This document shows positions 11,520 through 24,400 of a DNA stretch of 64,000 bases, piece after piece. Positions within the stretch are counted from its first letter, which is position 1. Each line of letters opens with the position of its first letter. The notes beneath the pieces were generated by a model. It was not told the DNA's origin and made no database searches. It saw only the letters and a list, made by a program, of their open reading frames with translations. Both the position numbers and the translations under genes were made by a program. The DNA is from Gordius sp. MW1 (taxonomy: Eukaryota; Nematomorpha; Gordioida; Gordea; Gordiidae). Where the stretch lies: NCBI GenBank assembly GCA_964036665.1, contig OZ038527.1, forward strand, positions 21,671,901 to 21,735,900, written 5' to 3'.

Positions 11520-13459
11520 TATTTATAAGTCTGAGCCTTATCTTGGCTCAGACAACTAATTTATTTATTTAAACGGAGAATAATATTTTCTAAGGATGGC
11601 TCCACTTAGAAATCTCATAAGTTAATGAATTATTAGAATTTCGGTCCTCCCCCAAAAAGGGAGGACAATTATCTTTCTAAAATTAATTAGTCTTCCAAAA
11701 GTATATTTTTTATTCAACTACACGAAATACAAATATAAGAAAAATGAGAATGAATGAATTAAAATTAATGAATCATGATGATTGTGCAATAACACTAACT
11801 AACGCGAAGTAATTAAATTCGCTCGCTCGAGATAGGTGTTAAAAAGCGAAGTGGTACCATCTCGTGGTAACAATGATGACTCATCAGACATAAAATAAAT
11901 TCGCCATAATTAAATTGGATAACTATAAAAATCGTAGGGTATAAGTGTAAGTATGTGTGGGGGGGGGGGGTTTAGGTTGAACACCACACCTCCCCCTTTA
12001 TCGAGAAGTCAAAGACTTAAAGTCCTAACGTTCCGAAAAAGGTTTAGGGGTTTCAGTGTTGTTAAAAATCATTTAAAGACTGGGGTGGAATTAGGTCGAG
12101 CCGGCGATTTAGCTTATCAATTTTAAAACAACGTTCAAACCAACATAATTTTTCAAACAATTTTCCAAACTTTAGCCCAAAATTAATGTAATTTCTGCTG
12201 GCCATGTTGTGACAAGTTTTGCCTTTGCCCTCGGAACTGATTCATGGACAACTGATTTTAATAAAATCCTGCCCTCTGAATTAGTTATAAAATGGGGTGC
12301 TTCACGGCTACAAGACTCAGCGTCCCCGCTCTCTAAAGCACCACTGGGCGATCGCGATGCCACTATGGACTCAGCTTTAAAACTACAAATTTTATCTAAA
12401 TTATCCCACAGGCTGTACCGTTTTACTTTTATTTTATACCTACACTATAATCTCTCCAAGCAAAATACGCCGACCGCCAAATAATAATCAAAGAAACGCG
12501 CGGGGGGGGGTTGGCCTAATATAGGTTGATAATAATATAATCGTCATATAATAATAAACCTGAATAAATCAAGTATACTATCTTACAATAACATCTAAGT
12601 ATCGAATAATTGGCGTGAAAGTGAATATATTTTTCATTTGTTGACACTCAGGTATGCTTCAGTCTGGGTGGGTATTTGCTTAAAAATTTTTCCCTTTCCT
12701 CAGGTGTATTCGTGTCTGAGAATATTTCTTGCACTGAATTAACGAACGGAATAGTTACGTATTTTTCCCTTTGATTGACACTCGGTATCAGGATATCGAA
12801 TTTTTCCTCGAATGAATACGTGGCTTCATCATATTCGCCACTCGGAATCAGGCCGTTGGAATTTCGATTGGTTTGATGGGGTGTTTGTCCGGAGTGGTTC
12901 GATTAAAAAATAGAATTAAAGAATTTTCAACATTTCCGGCGCCAATATTTTGGGGTTGGTTGCCGAAGGTTCAAATGATCCACATTATCTGACACCATTT
13001 ATAAGTCTGAGCCTTATCGCTCAGACAACTAATTTATTTATTTAAATCGGTTGAATAATATTTTCTAAGGATGGCTCCACTTAGGAATATCATAAGTTAA
13101 TGAATTATTAGAATTTCGGCCCTCCCCCAAAAAGGGAGGACAATTATCTTTCTAAAATTAATTAGTCTTCCAAAAGTATATTTTTTATTCAACTACACGA
13201 AATACAAATATAAAATGAGAATGAATGAATTAAAATTAATGAATCATGATGATTGTGCAATAACACTAACTAACGCGAAGTAATTAAATTCGCTCGCTCG
13301 AGATAGGTGTTAAAAAGCGAAGTGGTACCATCTCGTGGTAACAATGATGACTCATCAGTCATAAAATAAATTCGCCATAATTAAATTGGATAACTATAAA
13401 AATCGTAGGGTATAAGTGTAAGTATGTGTGGGGGGGGGGGGTTTAGGTTGAACACCACA
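11520..13459. mobile_element. Non-autonomous LTR-type element (TRIM/LARD-like)
   Basis: Two direct repeats of about 465 bp (11520-11988 and 12997-13459) enclose about 1 kb. They differ only by a few small indels and substitutions, and both end in a G-run followed by TTTAGGTTGAACACCACA. ATTAT occurs just left of the first repeat and just right of the second, a plausible 5-bp target duplication. The repeats do not start with the canonical TG. No reverse transcriptase, integrase, primer-binding site or polypurine tract is recognised inside. The internal part has a + strand frame at 12209-12484 and an ATG-less frame on the minus strand at about 12656-12905, neither assignable. The near-identity of the repeats implies a young insertion, 360 bp downstream of SHPK. 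Confidence 0.75.
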
Positions 13460-14342
13460 ATTATAGTTAAAAAAAAACTTCACCATAAGGTTCAAAAATT
13501 GCAACCTACCTACAACTGATATTTTTTTTAACTATTCATCAGGTCAGGGTATAAAGAGCAGCGATGTGGCGAAATTTTTCCTTGTTAAATTTTACTTTGA
13601 ATCTTTGCCAATTATTACGATATAATTAAGTTGGCAGATGTTTTTTATTGTCAGAAAGCAGGGAATAAATTAATTTTCATACAGTTATTGCCTTAACGCA
13701 TTTTTAAGGTAGAGGATTTTGGGTCAATTAATTTTTAACGCAGACCTTTTAATATGTTTATATTAGAGACAATTTTTTTAAATGAATAACGTAGGGCAAG
13801 CCTAAAATATGTGAACCCCAATTTTTTTTGAAAAAAAGTTTATTTTTACGAAACGAAGTCACATATCGTTACCTGAGAATTGGAGTGCTCTATCTGCAAC
13901 TTTTGAAATTTTTAAAGTAAAAGTGCTATACGGTAAAATTTTATAAATTTTATCATACTTTAAAATGTGAATAAATATTTTTTCGCTTCGCTATTAAGGT
14001 TCTTATTTTGCGCTTTCTGGAAATTTAAATAAATTGTTTTGTCTATTTGCAATTACCCAATCCCAGGCGCTCATTTAATCACGTAAATTTATCGTCTGCC
14101 TTTAAATTTTAATTCGCTTAATGTCTCTAAAATTACTTTCTTACTGTCGTATGTGAAACAATGAGAAAATAAGAATTTTGGATGAAGATGAGTAAAATTA
14201 ATATAAAAAGTACATCCCTAACTATCATAAGTTTCGAGGTGATATATCAAAAAATTGTAAATGACGATCGTCAGATAAAATCCAATGAGATAAATTATTA
14301 AATATAATGATTAATAATTGAAATAATTTTAGGCTTTGTAAC
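13460..14342. other. AT-rich intergenic stretch
   Basis: About 0.9 kb after the LTR element without open frames of note, repeats or RNA genes that I can support. Confidence 0.5.
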
Positions 14343-14459
14343 TAGAGGTCTGCATGGGCCGGGTCTAAAATAGAGCAATAGACTGATGAGCTCCAATAAG
14401 AGCGAAACGTTATATGTCTGTTAATTTTCGAGTCACATTTTTAAAAAAGATAGATATAA

Positions 14460-15942
14460 CTCGGGCCTTTGGCCCTCGTGGGAAAAGCGAATTCTTCTAA
14501 CTCTGTATAAAAGTAGCATATTTGCTATGCAATTTACGGGCGAGAAAGGTGGGAAGGGGCGAGAATAGGGGTGTATTAAATGCAAAATGATTAGTTAATT
14601 ATTTATACAAATATTTTGCACTCTCCGGGATTCGAACCCACATTAATAGAGGCATAGGCTTTTGTAGGGGCACAGGGAACCATATAAGTAGAGGTATAGG
14701 CCCTTGTAGGGGAGGGCATAGGGTAATTATCGATGTTAACCAATTCAAAAGCGAAAATTAAAATTTCGATCACAATTGGCTGATAGTCATTTTTTCATTG
14801 CTAAGTAGCAATTATCAGAATTTAAAAATTAGGTTTTTAATTTTATCATAAACCAATTAATGTAATTTGAAAAAATATATACCTACAAAAACACAGGTAT
14901 TGTAAGGATGTCTCAAAAAATTTACAGGTGCTAAATTAAAACTTTTTCAACCAGATTTTGGCCAAAGGTCATTTTTTTGCATTGGTCAGCAGACAGCGGA
15001 CGGTCTATAAATTCATAAGAGTCAAAAAAACGATAAGAAAATTTTCGATTCACATTTTGGCCAAAGGTCATTTTTTTTCATTGGTCAGCAGCCAGGACAC
15101 GGTAAAAGTGGATATAAATTCATAAGAGTCAAAAAAAACGAAAAAAAAATTTTCGATTCACAGTTTGGCCAATGGTCATTTTTTTCCATTGGTCAGCAGC
15201 CAGGACACGGTAAAAGTGGATATAAATTCATAAGAGTCAAAAAAAACGAAAAAAATAATTTCGATTTACATTTTGGCCAATGGTCATTTTTTTCATCGGT
15301 CAGCAGCCAGCCGACGGCCAAAAAGTCATAATAGCAATGCTAGTAACAAAAGTAATATATTAATTTACACAAAAAAAATAAAAAAATTTGGCCTCTCCGG
15401 GATTCGAACCCACATCAGAAGAGGCATAGGCTTTTGTAGGGGGGGGGGAACAGGGACCTATATCAGTAGAGTCATAGGCTATGCTAGGGGAGGGCATAGG
15501 GTAATTGTCAATGTTAGCCAAAAAAACGAAAAAAGTAATTTCGATTCACATTTTGGCCAATGGTCATTTTTTCCATCGGTCAGCAGCCAGAGGACGGCCA
15601 AAAAGTCATAATAGCAATGGTAGTAACAGGAACAATCATAATAGTCAAAAAAACGAAAAAACAACTTGGATTCACATTTTGGCCAATGGTCATTTTTTTC
15701 ATCGGTCAGCATCCAACGGACGGCCAAAAGGTCTTATTATCAATTGTAGTAACAAGAACAATCATAAGAGTCAAAAAAAATCCGGGATTCGAATCCAAAA
15801 ACTAGTTAAATTAATAATAGCAATTAATAATAAAAGTAAACAGCGTGACAAGACATTCGGTGCAAGACAAGACATTCGGTGCGTGACACGAACAGCGTGA
15901 CAAACAAAATGGAAAGTGAGCTTATAAATTGCATAGCAATTA
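14460..15942 (+). mobile_element. Tandem-array element copy A (Helentron-associated-like)
   Basis: The 5' part starts with an ACTCGGGCCTTTGGCCCTCG hairpin, followed at 14520-14539 by TTGCTATGCAATTTACGGGC. The 3' end (15920-15940) is nearly the reverse complement of that block. Between them lie about six units of 100-130 bp, each with a CCAATGG...CCATTGG stem followed by GTCAGCAGCCAG. Near 14626, 15394 and 15780 there is CCGGGATTCGAACCC, the complement of a tRNA T-arm. This layout (5' hairpin, subterminal inverted repeats, internal tandem repeats) resembles DINE-1 and pearl-type Helentron-associated elements. Class assignment is inference. Confidence 0.65.
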
Positions 15943-16860
15943 ATATATTGTCAAATTAGTCTCTAATTAAAATTGCATATAGATGGCGTAATAAAAGTGT
16001 ACTTTTAAGTTAATTGCGGCACTCCTAAATGGGATATTTGCTAACAAACAAAACTTGTAATTAAATTTAGATGCTAAATTAAAAAAATACTCAGTATATA
16101 ATGCAATAACTAATAATTAAATTATCATTGATTTTAAGTTTTTATATAAAAAATTTAGTTTGTAAAATCAAGCACTTATTTATTTTAGCTACAATAAATA
16201 GTTTGGAGGCTTGATAATATACATTGCCCTTCCTCTTAATGTTTTGCATGTCATAAATTTAAATCTAATGAATTTTTAAAATTTTTATTATCTTCTTCAA
16301 ATTATTAACAAACCCGCAATTTCTTGATTAATTTCAAATATAACATTTTAATCTTTGCTCAAGTCCATTTCTTTTAGATCCCTAGCTACGTTTATAGAAA
16401 AGTTTAAAATATTTATATTTATGTAGCCCTTATTTTGCTAAATAAATATGTGCCGTCTAGACTTAAAACAAAGACGTTATTTATGCCATTTAATTCAGTC
16501 AATTTTTTAACAAATATATTTTGGTTTAACAAATTTTCCTTTTGCAATTCGCGATTTTTATTCCTTAATCTCCGCTGTAACTTTATAATTTCTATAATAA
16601 TTAAGTCTTATATCATTCTTTTTTTGCCCCATTTCGCAAACTGGCCTTTTTATTCCCTTATCTACGTTATTCCTTATTTTTTAATACATAATTAATTCCC
16701 ATACCATTCATATTTTGCTCGAAATAAAATTTTCTCCATCATATTCTATAGCAGGAAGGTAATTTATTAATTATAATTTTTTTTATCAAAAAAGTAAATA
16801 TTACTATTGAAATAATTTTTTATTAACCTAAAAGCATTAGCAATTAATCAATTTATAATT
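15943..16860. other. AT-rich unannotated stretch
   Basis: About 0.9 kb with one 86-codon frame (16435-16695) rich in F, L, I and N, as random AT-rich DNA gives. I see no gene or element end here. Confidence 0.5.
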
Positions 16861-17429
16861 TTTGACCTAATATCTGGCCGGGCAGCTTTAATGGTTCGGG
16901 CATGGCCGAGCGGACATTTAGGTTCAGGCGGGCAATTTAGTTAAAAATTTGGACCGAGCCGGGTTCGGGCAGAACAAATCTGACCTGTTTGGGATCCCAT
17001 AAATTCGGGCCTAACGGGCAGTTTCGGGCCGGGCAATTCGGGCAGCTTAACGATATGGGCAGGCCCGGGCAGACACTTAGAAGGGTCCGGGCGGGCAAAG
17101 AAGTTAAAATCGGGCCGGGTTAGGGGAGGAAATTTTAAACAAATCTGACCTCTGACTTGTAATGATGATCCTGTTGACTTGGAGATCTACAAATTGAAAG
17201 CGCCCAAAATTGCTAATTTCATAGTTCAATATCGATATTTATTATAAATCAATCTTTCTTGTATCTTCGCACGTTAAAAAGCTAACCGGATGAAAGAAGA
17301 TTCGTAAAATAAGGATGGCTCTTCTTGAAAAAGTCGTCCAACTATGATCAATCGAGCGCAGGTGTGCAACACTAAACAAATATCTATTGGTGAGGCAGAT
17401 AAGGATATCGAAGTTAAATCTTAAATTTA

Positions 17430-17653
17430 ATATAAAACGTGAGGAGGCTCAGCTAGATGTAATTTTATGGTGGAAAGAACACCTTATGCTACCAACAAAA
17501 TTTGCTACTCAGTTTTTGTCAATTCCAGCCAACAGTGCTAAGAGTGAACGCACATTCAGTAAGGCAAGTCGCCCTAAAGAACAGAGAAGAACGAAATTTT
17601 CTTATTTTAATGACAATATTAAATTTTTGATTAAAACAGATTTAATATGTTAA
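17430..17653 (+). pseudogene. hAT transposase C-terminal dimerisation domain, remnant
   Basis: The frame contains 'DVILWWKEH', 'FATQFLSIPANSAKSERTFS' and a basic 'KEQRRTK' before the stop, which is the conserved C-terminal hAT dimerisation region. The catalytic part of the transposase is not visible upstream; the preceding 300 bp are non-coding or decayed. This is a broken gene of the surrounding GGGCC-type element. Confidence 0.82.
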
Positions 17654-17873
17654 AGCTAAATTATTTTTGAACAATAGAAAATGGTTTTTATACAAATAAA
17701 AAATTTTAAACATGTAGACTTGTTATTAGTCTATGGCTAAGATAAATTAATTAAATCTGAGGCCTGTCTAGTCACTTTTTATGTAAATAAGTTATATTAC
17801 AAATATTTTTATGTGTTTGGACGAATTAAAAGGAACATATCCAGATGATGGGGCGATTTTGCAGACCTCTGAT

Positions 17874-18789
17874 TTTATCATAGTGTCTAAGGTAACAAGA
17901 GGTGTTTTTTCTTTTTATTTTTCGAATCACGATTCAAATTTTAATCAGATGTGTTCTGGCTGCTAAATTATTTTTTCATTTTATTATAACTAACATCGCT
18001 AAATATTAGACTTTAATTGTATCATGTTCCGCGCGGAATAATGGAAAAAGGTCGGCGGGAACACGTTGAAGGGGAATCAGGGATATATTGGGAGAATTGA
18101 GGCGAATAGGGGGATATATTGGGGGACGGCAGGTCAGGGGAAAAAGGTTAAAAGACTCCACCGCGTACGCAACAATATACTTTTCTTTCTTTCTTTACAT
18201 CTTTGTTATTTATTTTATTAAGTTAAAACTAAGGAATAAAAACTCTTAAGAATAATTATTTATATAAAGTTATCGATACAGTACGCGTATACAAGATTTG
18301 ATGATGCGTGTGGAATAATAATATATGAAGGAAAGAAATAACAAACACGTACAAGCGCGTGGGGGGGGGGGAGGAAAAGTAACACACACGTAATATATTA
18401 AAATCGGTATGAAAAATTCAAAGTGTATGGGATACAGCAGATGTTATATATGTACAAGTTATATTAATTAACGCGTGTAAGATCAAAAGGGGTATCCGAC
18501 AATGCTAAGTAATCTCACAATCAACGAACTTGCAATTAATGTATAAAGAAAGAAGGGGGGGGGGAAATCCTTAACATTTGTATAATTAAATAGTGGGAGA
18601 ATCCGTATTTAAAACATCCGTATATAATAAAACATCCTTATATACGACACCTTCCCTTTTTCAAAAAAAAGAAAAGAGCTAGGGGTAGGGATATATGTAG
18701 AAAAAAATAATTGATATAATTAAAATAAAATGGTTTTTACAAACTTGCCTATGGCTTACAATATTAAAACATATAATTATAGCAATACT
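17874..18789. other. AT-rich spacer with simple repeats
   Basis: Contains G-runs at 18361-18371 and 18555-18563 and short A/T repeats. No gene or transposon end recognised. Confidence 0.5.
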
Positions 18790-20210
18790 TATTGAAGCTT
18801 TTGGAAAGAATCTTAGTAGCTGAAAAACGAGGTGGAAATATCGGCTAATCAATTCGGATTTGTGGCCGGCAAATCCACATTCGACCCAATCTTTGTACTA
18901 AGAAAAATGATGGATAAGTACGGTGAAAAGAGGAAAGACCTACATATGGTTTCTATCGACTTGGAGAAAGCTTATGACACGATCCCTAGTGATTTAATAT
19001 GGTGGTGCCGGACAAAACAAATATCCCTTACGCATATATACGGCTAATGAAAAATATTTATGAAGCCTCAAACTCTTGCGTTAGGACGACAGTTGGAGAC
19101 TCTAAACCTTTTCGGGTAAAATTGGGTTACATCAAGGATCTGCTTTAAGTCCTTTTTTATTTAATATAATTATAGACTCGATAGCGAGGGACATTCAAAA
19201 GCTATCGCCATGGTGTATGCTATTGCCGATGATATAGTACTATGCGAGGAAACAAAGGAGAAAGTATTCGAAGAAGCCAAAAAGTGGTCAAAGCGCTTAG
19301 CTGGACATGGTTTAAAGACAACCATCGAAAAACGGTATATATGGAAATGAACGCTACAGGCTGCCCATCGCCGCATGACAATCTAAAGTCCCCAAAAGTA
19401 GACAGGTTTACATACCTCGGCTCGATGCTACATCAAGAGGGAAGTTGCGCAACGAAAGTCAATGCTGGGATCCAAAAATAATGGCTAAAATGGCGAAACA
19501 TATCCGGTGTAATGTGTTACAAGAAAATGGCAATATGGTTGCAAAGCAAAGCTTACAAATCCATCTTATCATTAGATCTTAATAGTCTTTTAAAAGTATC
19601 AGAAAGATGATTATGTAAATTAGTCATATGCAATTAGCAATTACATTTAAGTGTTTTTTAATTAATCTGTAATGCCCCCGGTGTTAATCTATGGAAGTGA
19701 AACATGGGCATTGAACACCATTGAAGGAAAGCTACTACAAGCTACAGAGATGAGAATGATGCGGTGGAGCTTGGGGTATACTAAGCTCGACCATATGACG
19801 AATGACTTTCTCATGACAAAAATGGGTATTCAACCTAAGGCGGGCATGATTAACGAAATTCGGCTAATGTGGTAGGGGCATATACTAAGAGGGACACGAA
19901 AGACGTAATCGAAATGTGCTGGGCTTGGAAGTCGGGGAAGAGAGTAAGAGGATGACCCCGTGTCACGTGTAAAGGGCAAGTCGATAAAGTTATGGAAACT
20001 AAAGAGATTCGTCAAGACAAGTCACTCACCCGGTCAAGATGGAAGAAACTTCTCAAAACAAATCCCACGAATGTGGGACCAAATAACTGATAAAGAAGAA
20101 GAAGATTTGCAACTTATGTCGAAAACCTATTTTAGGAACATTCATTATCTCCTACATGGCCAATTATCCCCGTTACTCTACAATAACAAATTAATTAGTT
20201 GCCTTTAAAA
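18790..20210 (+). pseudogene. Decayed non-LTR retrotransposon (RTE-like LINE), reverse transcriptase and 3' end
   Basis: Reverse-transcriptase blocks appear in order but in shifting frames: 'NQFGFVAGKSTFDPIF' and 'HMVSIDLEKAYDTIP' (18832-19047), 'AIADDIVLCEETKE' (about 19218-19260, the ADD active-site block), 'DRFTYLGSMLHQEGS' (19404-19445) and 'LIYGSETWALNT' (19687-19720). Downstream, 19960-20140 reads as the C-terminal tail. Several stops and frameshifts show it is dead. An AT-rich insertion (about 19570-19660) interrupts it. The copy at 45850-46170 is closely related. Confidence 0.85.
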
Positions 20211-20644
20211 GAACTGGTAATTCATTTTAACAACCAACTTATGGATAACGGAGGGCATTTAACCAGATAGCATTTTATTGACTGCGCGCAGTCTAAATTA
20301 TTTTACGATTTAATCACCATGGATGTTTTTACTGATTAAAAGAGGTATTGACGTAATTTCCTCTGTTAACAGAAAGAAAAATTAAAAAGGCGACCTCCAG
20401 CAGTAATCCAACTCCTTTAAATGCACAATGTTTAAAGCCTTTCGATTAAATATAAATAATTAACAATCATTATAAATTATAAGTGTATGAGATATATATA
20501 TATATATGTATAAATGAAGTTCTGGATCTGTATCTTTTTTGCATTAATCACACATATAAAAAACAATGTATACGGTAAGATGGGTAATAAAATTAAAAAA
20601 CAAAAGATTCTTGACCGAGAAGTTGTCCATAACACTTCTCTTTT

Positions 20645-20998
20645 TTAGGAGATACCCTCAATCACTTGATCTGCACTTATTGAGAGGAAATGTTGCTGGT
20701 CAGCCAAAGTAGCACCATCAGGCACATTAGGTTGGTGGTTGGAACTTTGCATATTGTTTTTCTCTATTGGAATGATGAAATAACCCCTCTTACTCCATTT
20801 AAACGCCCTCCCTGCCCAGGAGGTCTCAGCATTATTACCTTCAGCTATTTCTTACAAACCTGGTGATTTTGGACAGATCCTCTGGTTCTACATACTCCTC
20901 ATGGGTCAGCAACTCGCTTTTTAATTATCAGTTTATCTTATTAAGTGCTCAGATGCTATAATCGGATTGTAAGAGACCGCGGTAAGGAAGTTTATCCG
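20645..20998 (-). CDS. Unassigned candidate gene, 3' exons, divergent from CXXC1
   Basis: This stretch is visibly less AT-rich than its surroundings. On the minus strand three open segments join in one frame: 20998-20949, 20916-20856 and 20824-20645, giving 96 residues and a stop. The proposed introns are 32 nt (GC donor) and 31 nt (GTAAGA donor, GAG acceptor), in the size range of verified short introns in this window. Readable pieces are 'RINFLTAVSYNPIIAS', 'ELLTHEEYVEPEDLSKITRF', 'SWAGRAFKWSKRGYFIIPIE' and 'LSISADQVIEG' before the stop. The balanced composition, with W, H and P residues, looks like real protein. I do not recognise the family and infer no function. More 5' exons probably lie towards CXXC1; the 20998 boundary is uncertain. 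If real, the two genes are head to head within about 0.4 kb. Confidence 0.42.
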
Positions 20999-21443
20999 CT
21001 TCAATTAATACAAATAATAGAATAGACTTCAATCTTACACCCGTTCAAGGTAAAAGCTACATCTCGGGTTATAATGACATTATAGATTTATGATTAAGAT
21101 TTTCATTGAAATAGTTTTAACTTTAAGCAGATTAATATGATATGAGTAGTTATAAGTCCAATATTTCCCCCAAAAAGATCTTATATATGTGGGATCCAAA
21201 ATTAGTCAACAAGGTGGTTAATAACAATGTGTCAATATTGTAATTTTCTTTCGTGCTATGATGGCTGATATGCAATGCCTTGGCATGTCTTGGTCTATAA
21301 AAAACTATTTACCCCCTAATGCGGACAATAAGACCTTAAAGGAAATAAGGTCAAGGAATTAATTTTATTACATATTAGTGAAAAATGTCATCAGTAGTCT
21401 GCCATCTTGGCTATACTACGGTCAAGTGTAAACCATATTGAAT

Positions 21444-24400
21444 ATGAAAAAGCTACATCAAAAACATTCAGATTCTTATCGGAATGAGGAAATATATTGC
21501 ATATGTCGTTCTAGTGATTCATCTAGATTTATGATGTAATTAATTTTTTATAATCTCTATTTTTATAGTTGCTGTGATGAGTGCAATGAGTGGTTTCATG
21601 GGGATTGTATTGATATAACTCAAGAGGAAGCTAATGATATCGAACAGTTTTATTGTGATGCTTGTTTAGGTAAATATTGCTTAAGGCCATAAAAATCTAA
21701 ATTCGGTTTCTTAATGTAACCATAAGATATATTAGGGTTTAGTTATAGCAATTTTGTTTATGCACATATTATATTTTTCACAATAAATTTTACTTATTGA
21801 TTAATATATAATCATTCTATTGTTTTTGTGTCATAGATAAACATCCTAGTCTTAAAATTATATATGTTAAGAAAAAACATAAATATGAGAAGAGTAAAAA
21901 GGAATATGATAAAATAAAAGATATTGAAATGGAAAACGAATTGGAAAGAGAAAGAGAGGAAGTAATTTAAATTCTATTTTCTTGGTGAGAGGATATAGTG
22001 GTGATTTTTTGTTCTAAATTTGGATTTCAAATTAAAGTTGGCTCTGTTTGTTATAGTGCAATTTTGAATTGAGATCAGTTTTAACAAAGGTAAGTTTTAC
22101 TTTGAGTTGAAGTTTATATTGAAAGTCTAAGGGCCATTTTTCTAGAATATGTTATTTGGTATATTGCTAACAAAATAAATTTAAAAATAAATTATAAGGC
22201 TTAAACCTAAAATAAAGCTGTTGAATATGTATTTTTAACTTATATTGTATAGCTGATATTTGAATAATTTACTTAACTCTAATTTTATAATAAAAGTTAA
22301 GATAGTTAGTTAAATTTATAATAAAATCACTTCATTTATTTATATCATATTGATTAAATAATTTAGCTTAGAAATAGGACATCCAGAAAATGTGGTGAGT
22401 GTGTTTCATGTCGACGAACTACTGATTGTGGAAAGTGTGATTACTGCAAAGTACAATGATAATTTTGCAACTCTCAATATTATGTTTTTTTATCAATAAT
22501 AGGATATGAAAAAGTATGGTGGTCCCAATCGTATGAGACAAAAGTGTCGAGATAGACAATGCATGAATTTGGTAGACATTCATGAACATTTTGTAAATAT
22601 TTGTTTGTTTTACCATTTAAAATATGTTTTTTTTGTGTGTTTAATATATAAAATATTTTTTGAATATTAAAAATGAATCATTTTTATTGGAATTTGTTAG
22701 GGTGTTCAATCTGTGAAGAAAAAACACAAACATCATGACTCATTGCACAGGCATGATAGCCACAAAATTTTGGGCGCCAATCACCGTGACCCCTATGGTT
22801 TGATCTGTTTATTTTATTAACATATGTACCTCAATTGTACTTTAATTTTTAAAAAAATAATGTGATTTTAAGGTATTTATAATCTAAATATTTAAATAAT
22901 TTTTTCCCCTTTATAATGACGCTTGGTTTTGTATACCCGAGCTTGATATTTTAAAATTTTCAACTAACACAAGCTCGTAAAAATTAATCATTTCTATTCC
23001 TATCCCCGCTCGAAATTAAGAAGGATTTAAAAATTGTAAACAAAAAACTTTTAGTTTAAAAGTGGAGGAGGGGCTAAGAGGTTTGATAAGCTATAGAAAG
23101 CGTACACGCCTTTAGCATTTTATATTGATTTTTAAACAAATTGTGTTAATCAATCAATAAATTAATAAATAAATCGCCTTTTGAATGGTAGATTGGACAG
23201 AGTTAGTTTCGGGCCTGGGTCGGTTCTGGCCTTTGGACGCCCCGTGTAGGGCTAGCCTTAAATAATTAAACTTTTGCTAGAAGTTAATTTTATTTACTTT
23301 AATAGATGGGAGCGATAGTAATCAAACGGCGGCTGCGGGTTATAGTTGTGAAGTGGAAGAGGAAATAGTTAATTCGCCCCTCGACAACAGCAATAACGCT
23401 AGTAGCCTCGGTTCACCAGCCATTTCATCCTCTTACGTCACCTCTGAAACTTTTTACGAAAAAGATACCAATACCCACAATCAACCCCGAGGCGACTATA
23501 AAAAAGTGAAGATGAGGTTTGGGAAAAACTCGTATTTTGCAAAAGTGTTATTAGGAGGCTTTAAGGTTTTTTTTCGGAATACATTTGTATGGGGGTTAGA
23601 TAGATTGGTTATATTCCTAATAATTAAAATTTTTAAATATCGAAGAGTTAATTTTAGGGTAAGTCACATTTTAGAATCTCTTTGAAATTCTCTTTATCTT
23701 TTTGAAATTTTTAAATTTGATTCAATTTTGGCTCGATTTTCGAATTTATAGTTAAAAATGTAATGTATATATTATCTATAATATGTATAATTTTGTTGAC
23801 TTAAGTTTATTCGTTTAGATTAATAAGATTGCTTAAACGCTTTTCTAGATTATAGTATGGGAAATGTTATATAAAAGGTAGATTTTCGTGAAAAATGCTT
23901 TAAATCATAGGATCTTAACTATATTTATGTAATGAATCTTAACTATATTTATGTAATGAGGAACTTATATATTCTGATATATGTTTTTCCCTGTTTTTAC
24001 AAAGATATTAAAATTCTTATTATTGTAAAGCATTATTCAATAAATTTTAAGAGTAGGGGACTTTTTTGTATCAGAAAAATTATCAATCTATCTTTATTCA
24101 TTACTTTACTCTAGTGGTGTGAAACGGCCTGGTTTTGTTTGGTCGACCTTCGGTTTAACAACTTAGGCTAACGGTCGACCTTGTCCGTTTTTCAAATTTT
24201 TATTAAGCTTCGACTAAGAAAAATAGTATGTTTAGTCGACTAGGACCAATGGTCGACCAAACAAAACCCAGCCGTTTTTACAACACTAATTTATCCTCTT
24301 ACAACTATTACATATTCCCTATATGTATATGTTTATACCCAAGCTCGAGTCTTAGTAAATCTGGGAGGGGCGAAGACAGTTTTAAAAGGGAAATATCATC

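Larger units (their letters stand above)
14343..17872. mobile_element. Possible large hAT element, TAGAGGTCTGCA ends
   Basis: The left end TAGAGGTCTGCATGGGCCGGG and right end TGCAGACCTCTG are inverted over 11 of 12 bases and resemble the ends of the verified MITE at 8454-9242. GGGCCGGGC-rich sequence occurs again at 16870-17120, and hAT dimerisation-domain coding sequence lies at 17430-17653. Flanking 8-mers (TTTGTAAC and ATTTTATC) match at only 5 positions, so the insertion is old or the ends belong to two copies. A tandem-array element (14460-15942) is nested inside. Confidence 0.5.

Noticed and set aside
12209..12484. 91-codon + strand frame and 63-codon minus frame inside the LTR-like element
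   Set aside because: No recognisable gag or pol motif. Kept as part of the element's evidence instead of as genes.
14957..15700. CRISPR-like regularly spaced repeats
   Set aside because: The host is a eukaryote. The repeats contain their own inverted arms, the spacers are repeated too, and there are no cas genes; these are tandem arrays of a mobile element.
15273..15900. Overlapping open frames with repeated 'ANGHFFHRSA' peptides (also 34736-34978, 37916-38404, 38613-38874)
   Set aside because: They are translations of the hairpin tandem units in several frames. The peptide repeats because the DNA repeats, and copies differ by frameshifting indels.
16435..16695. 86-codon frame
   Set aside because: Dominated by F, L, I, N and K codons as expected by chance in AT-rich DNA; no context.
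21260..21359. Short + strand frame starting 'MADMQCLG' before CXXC1
   Set aside because: Only about 33 codons, not in frame with CXXC1 exon 1 and without homology that I know; could be chance or an upstream ORF.
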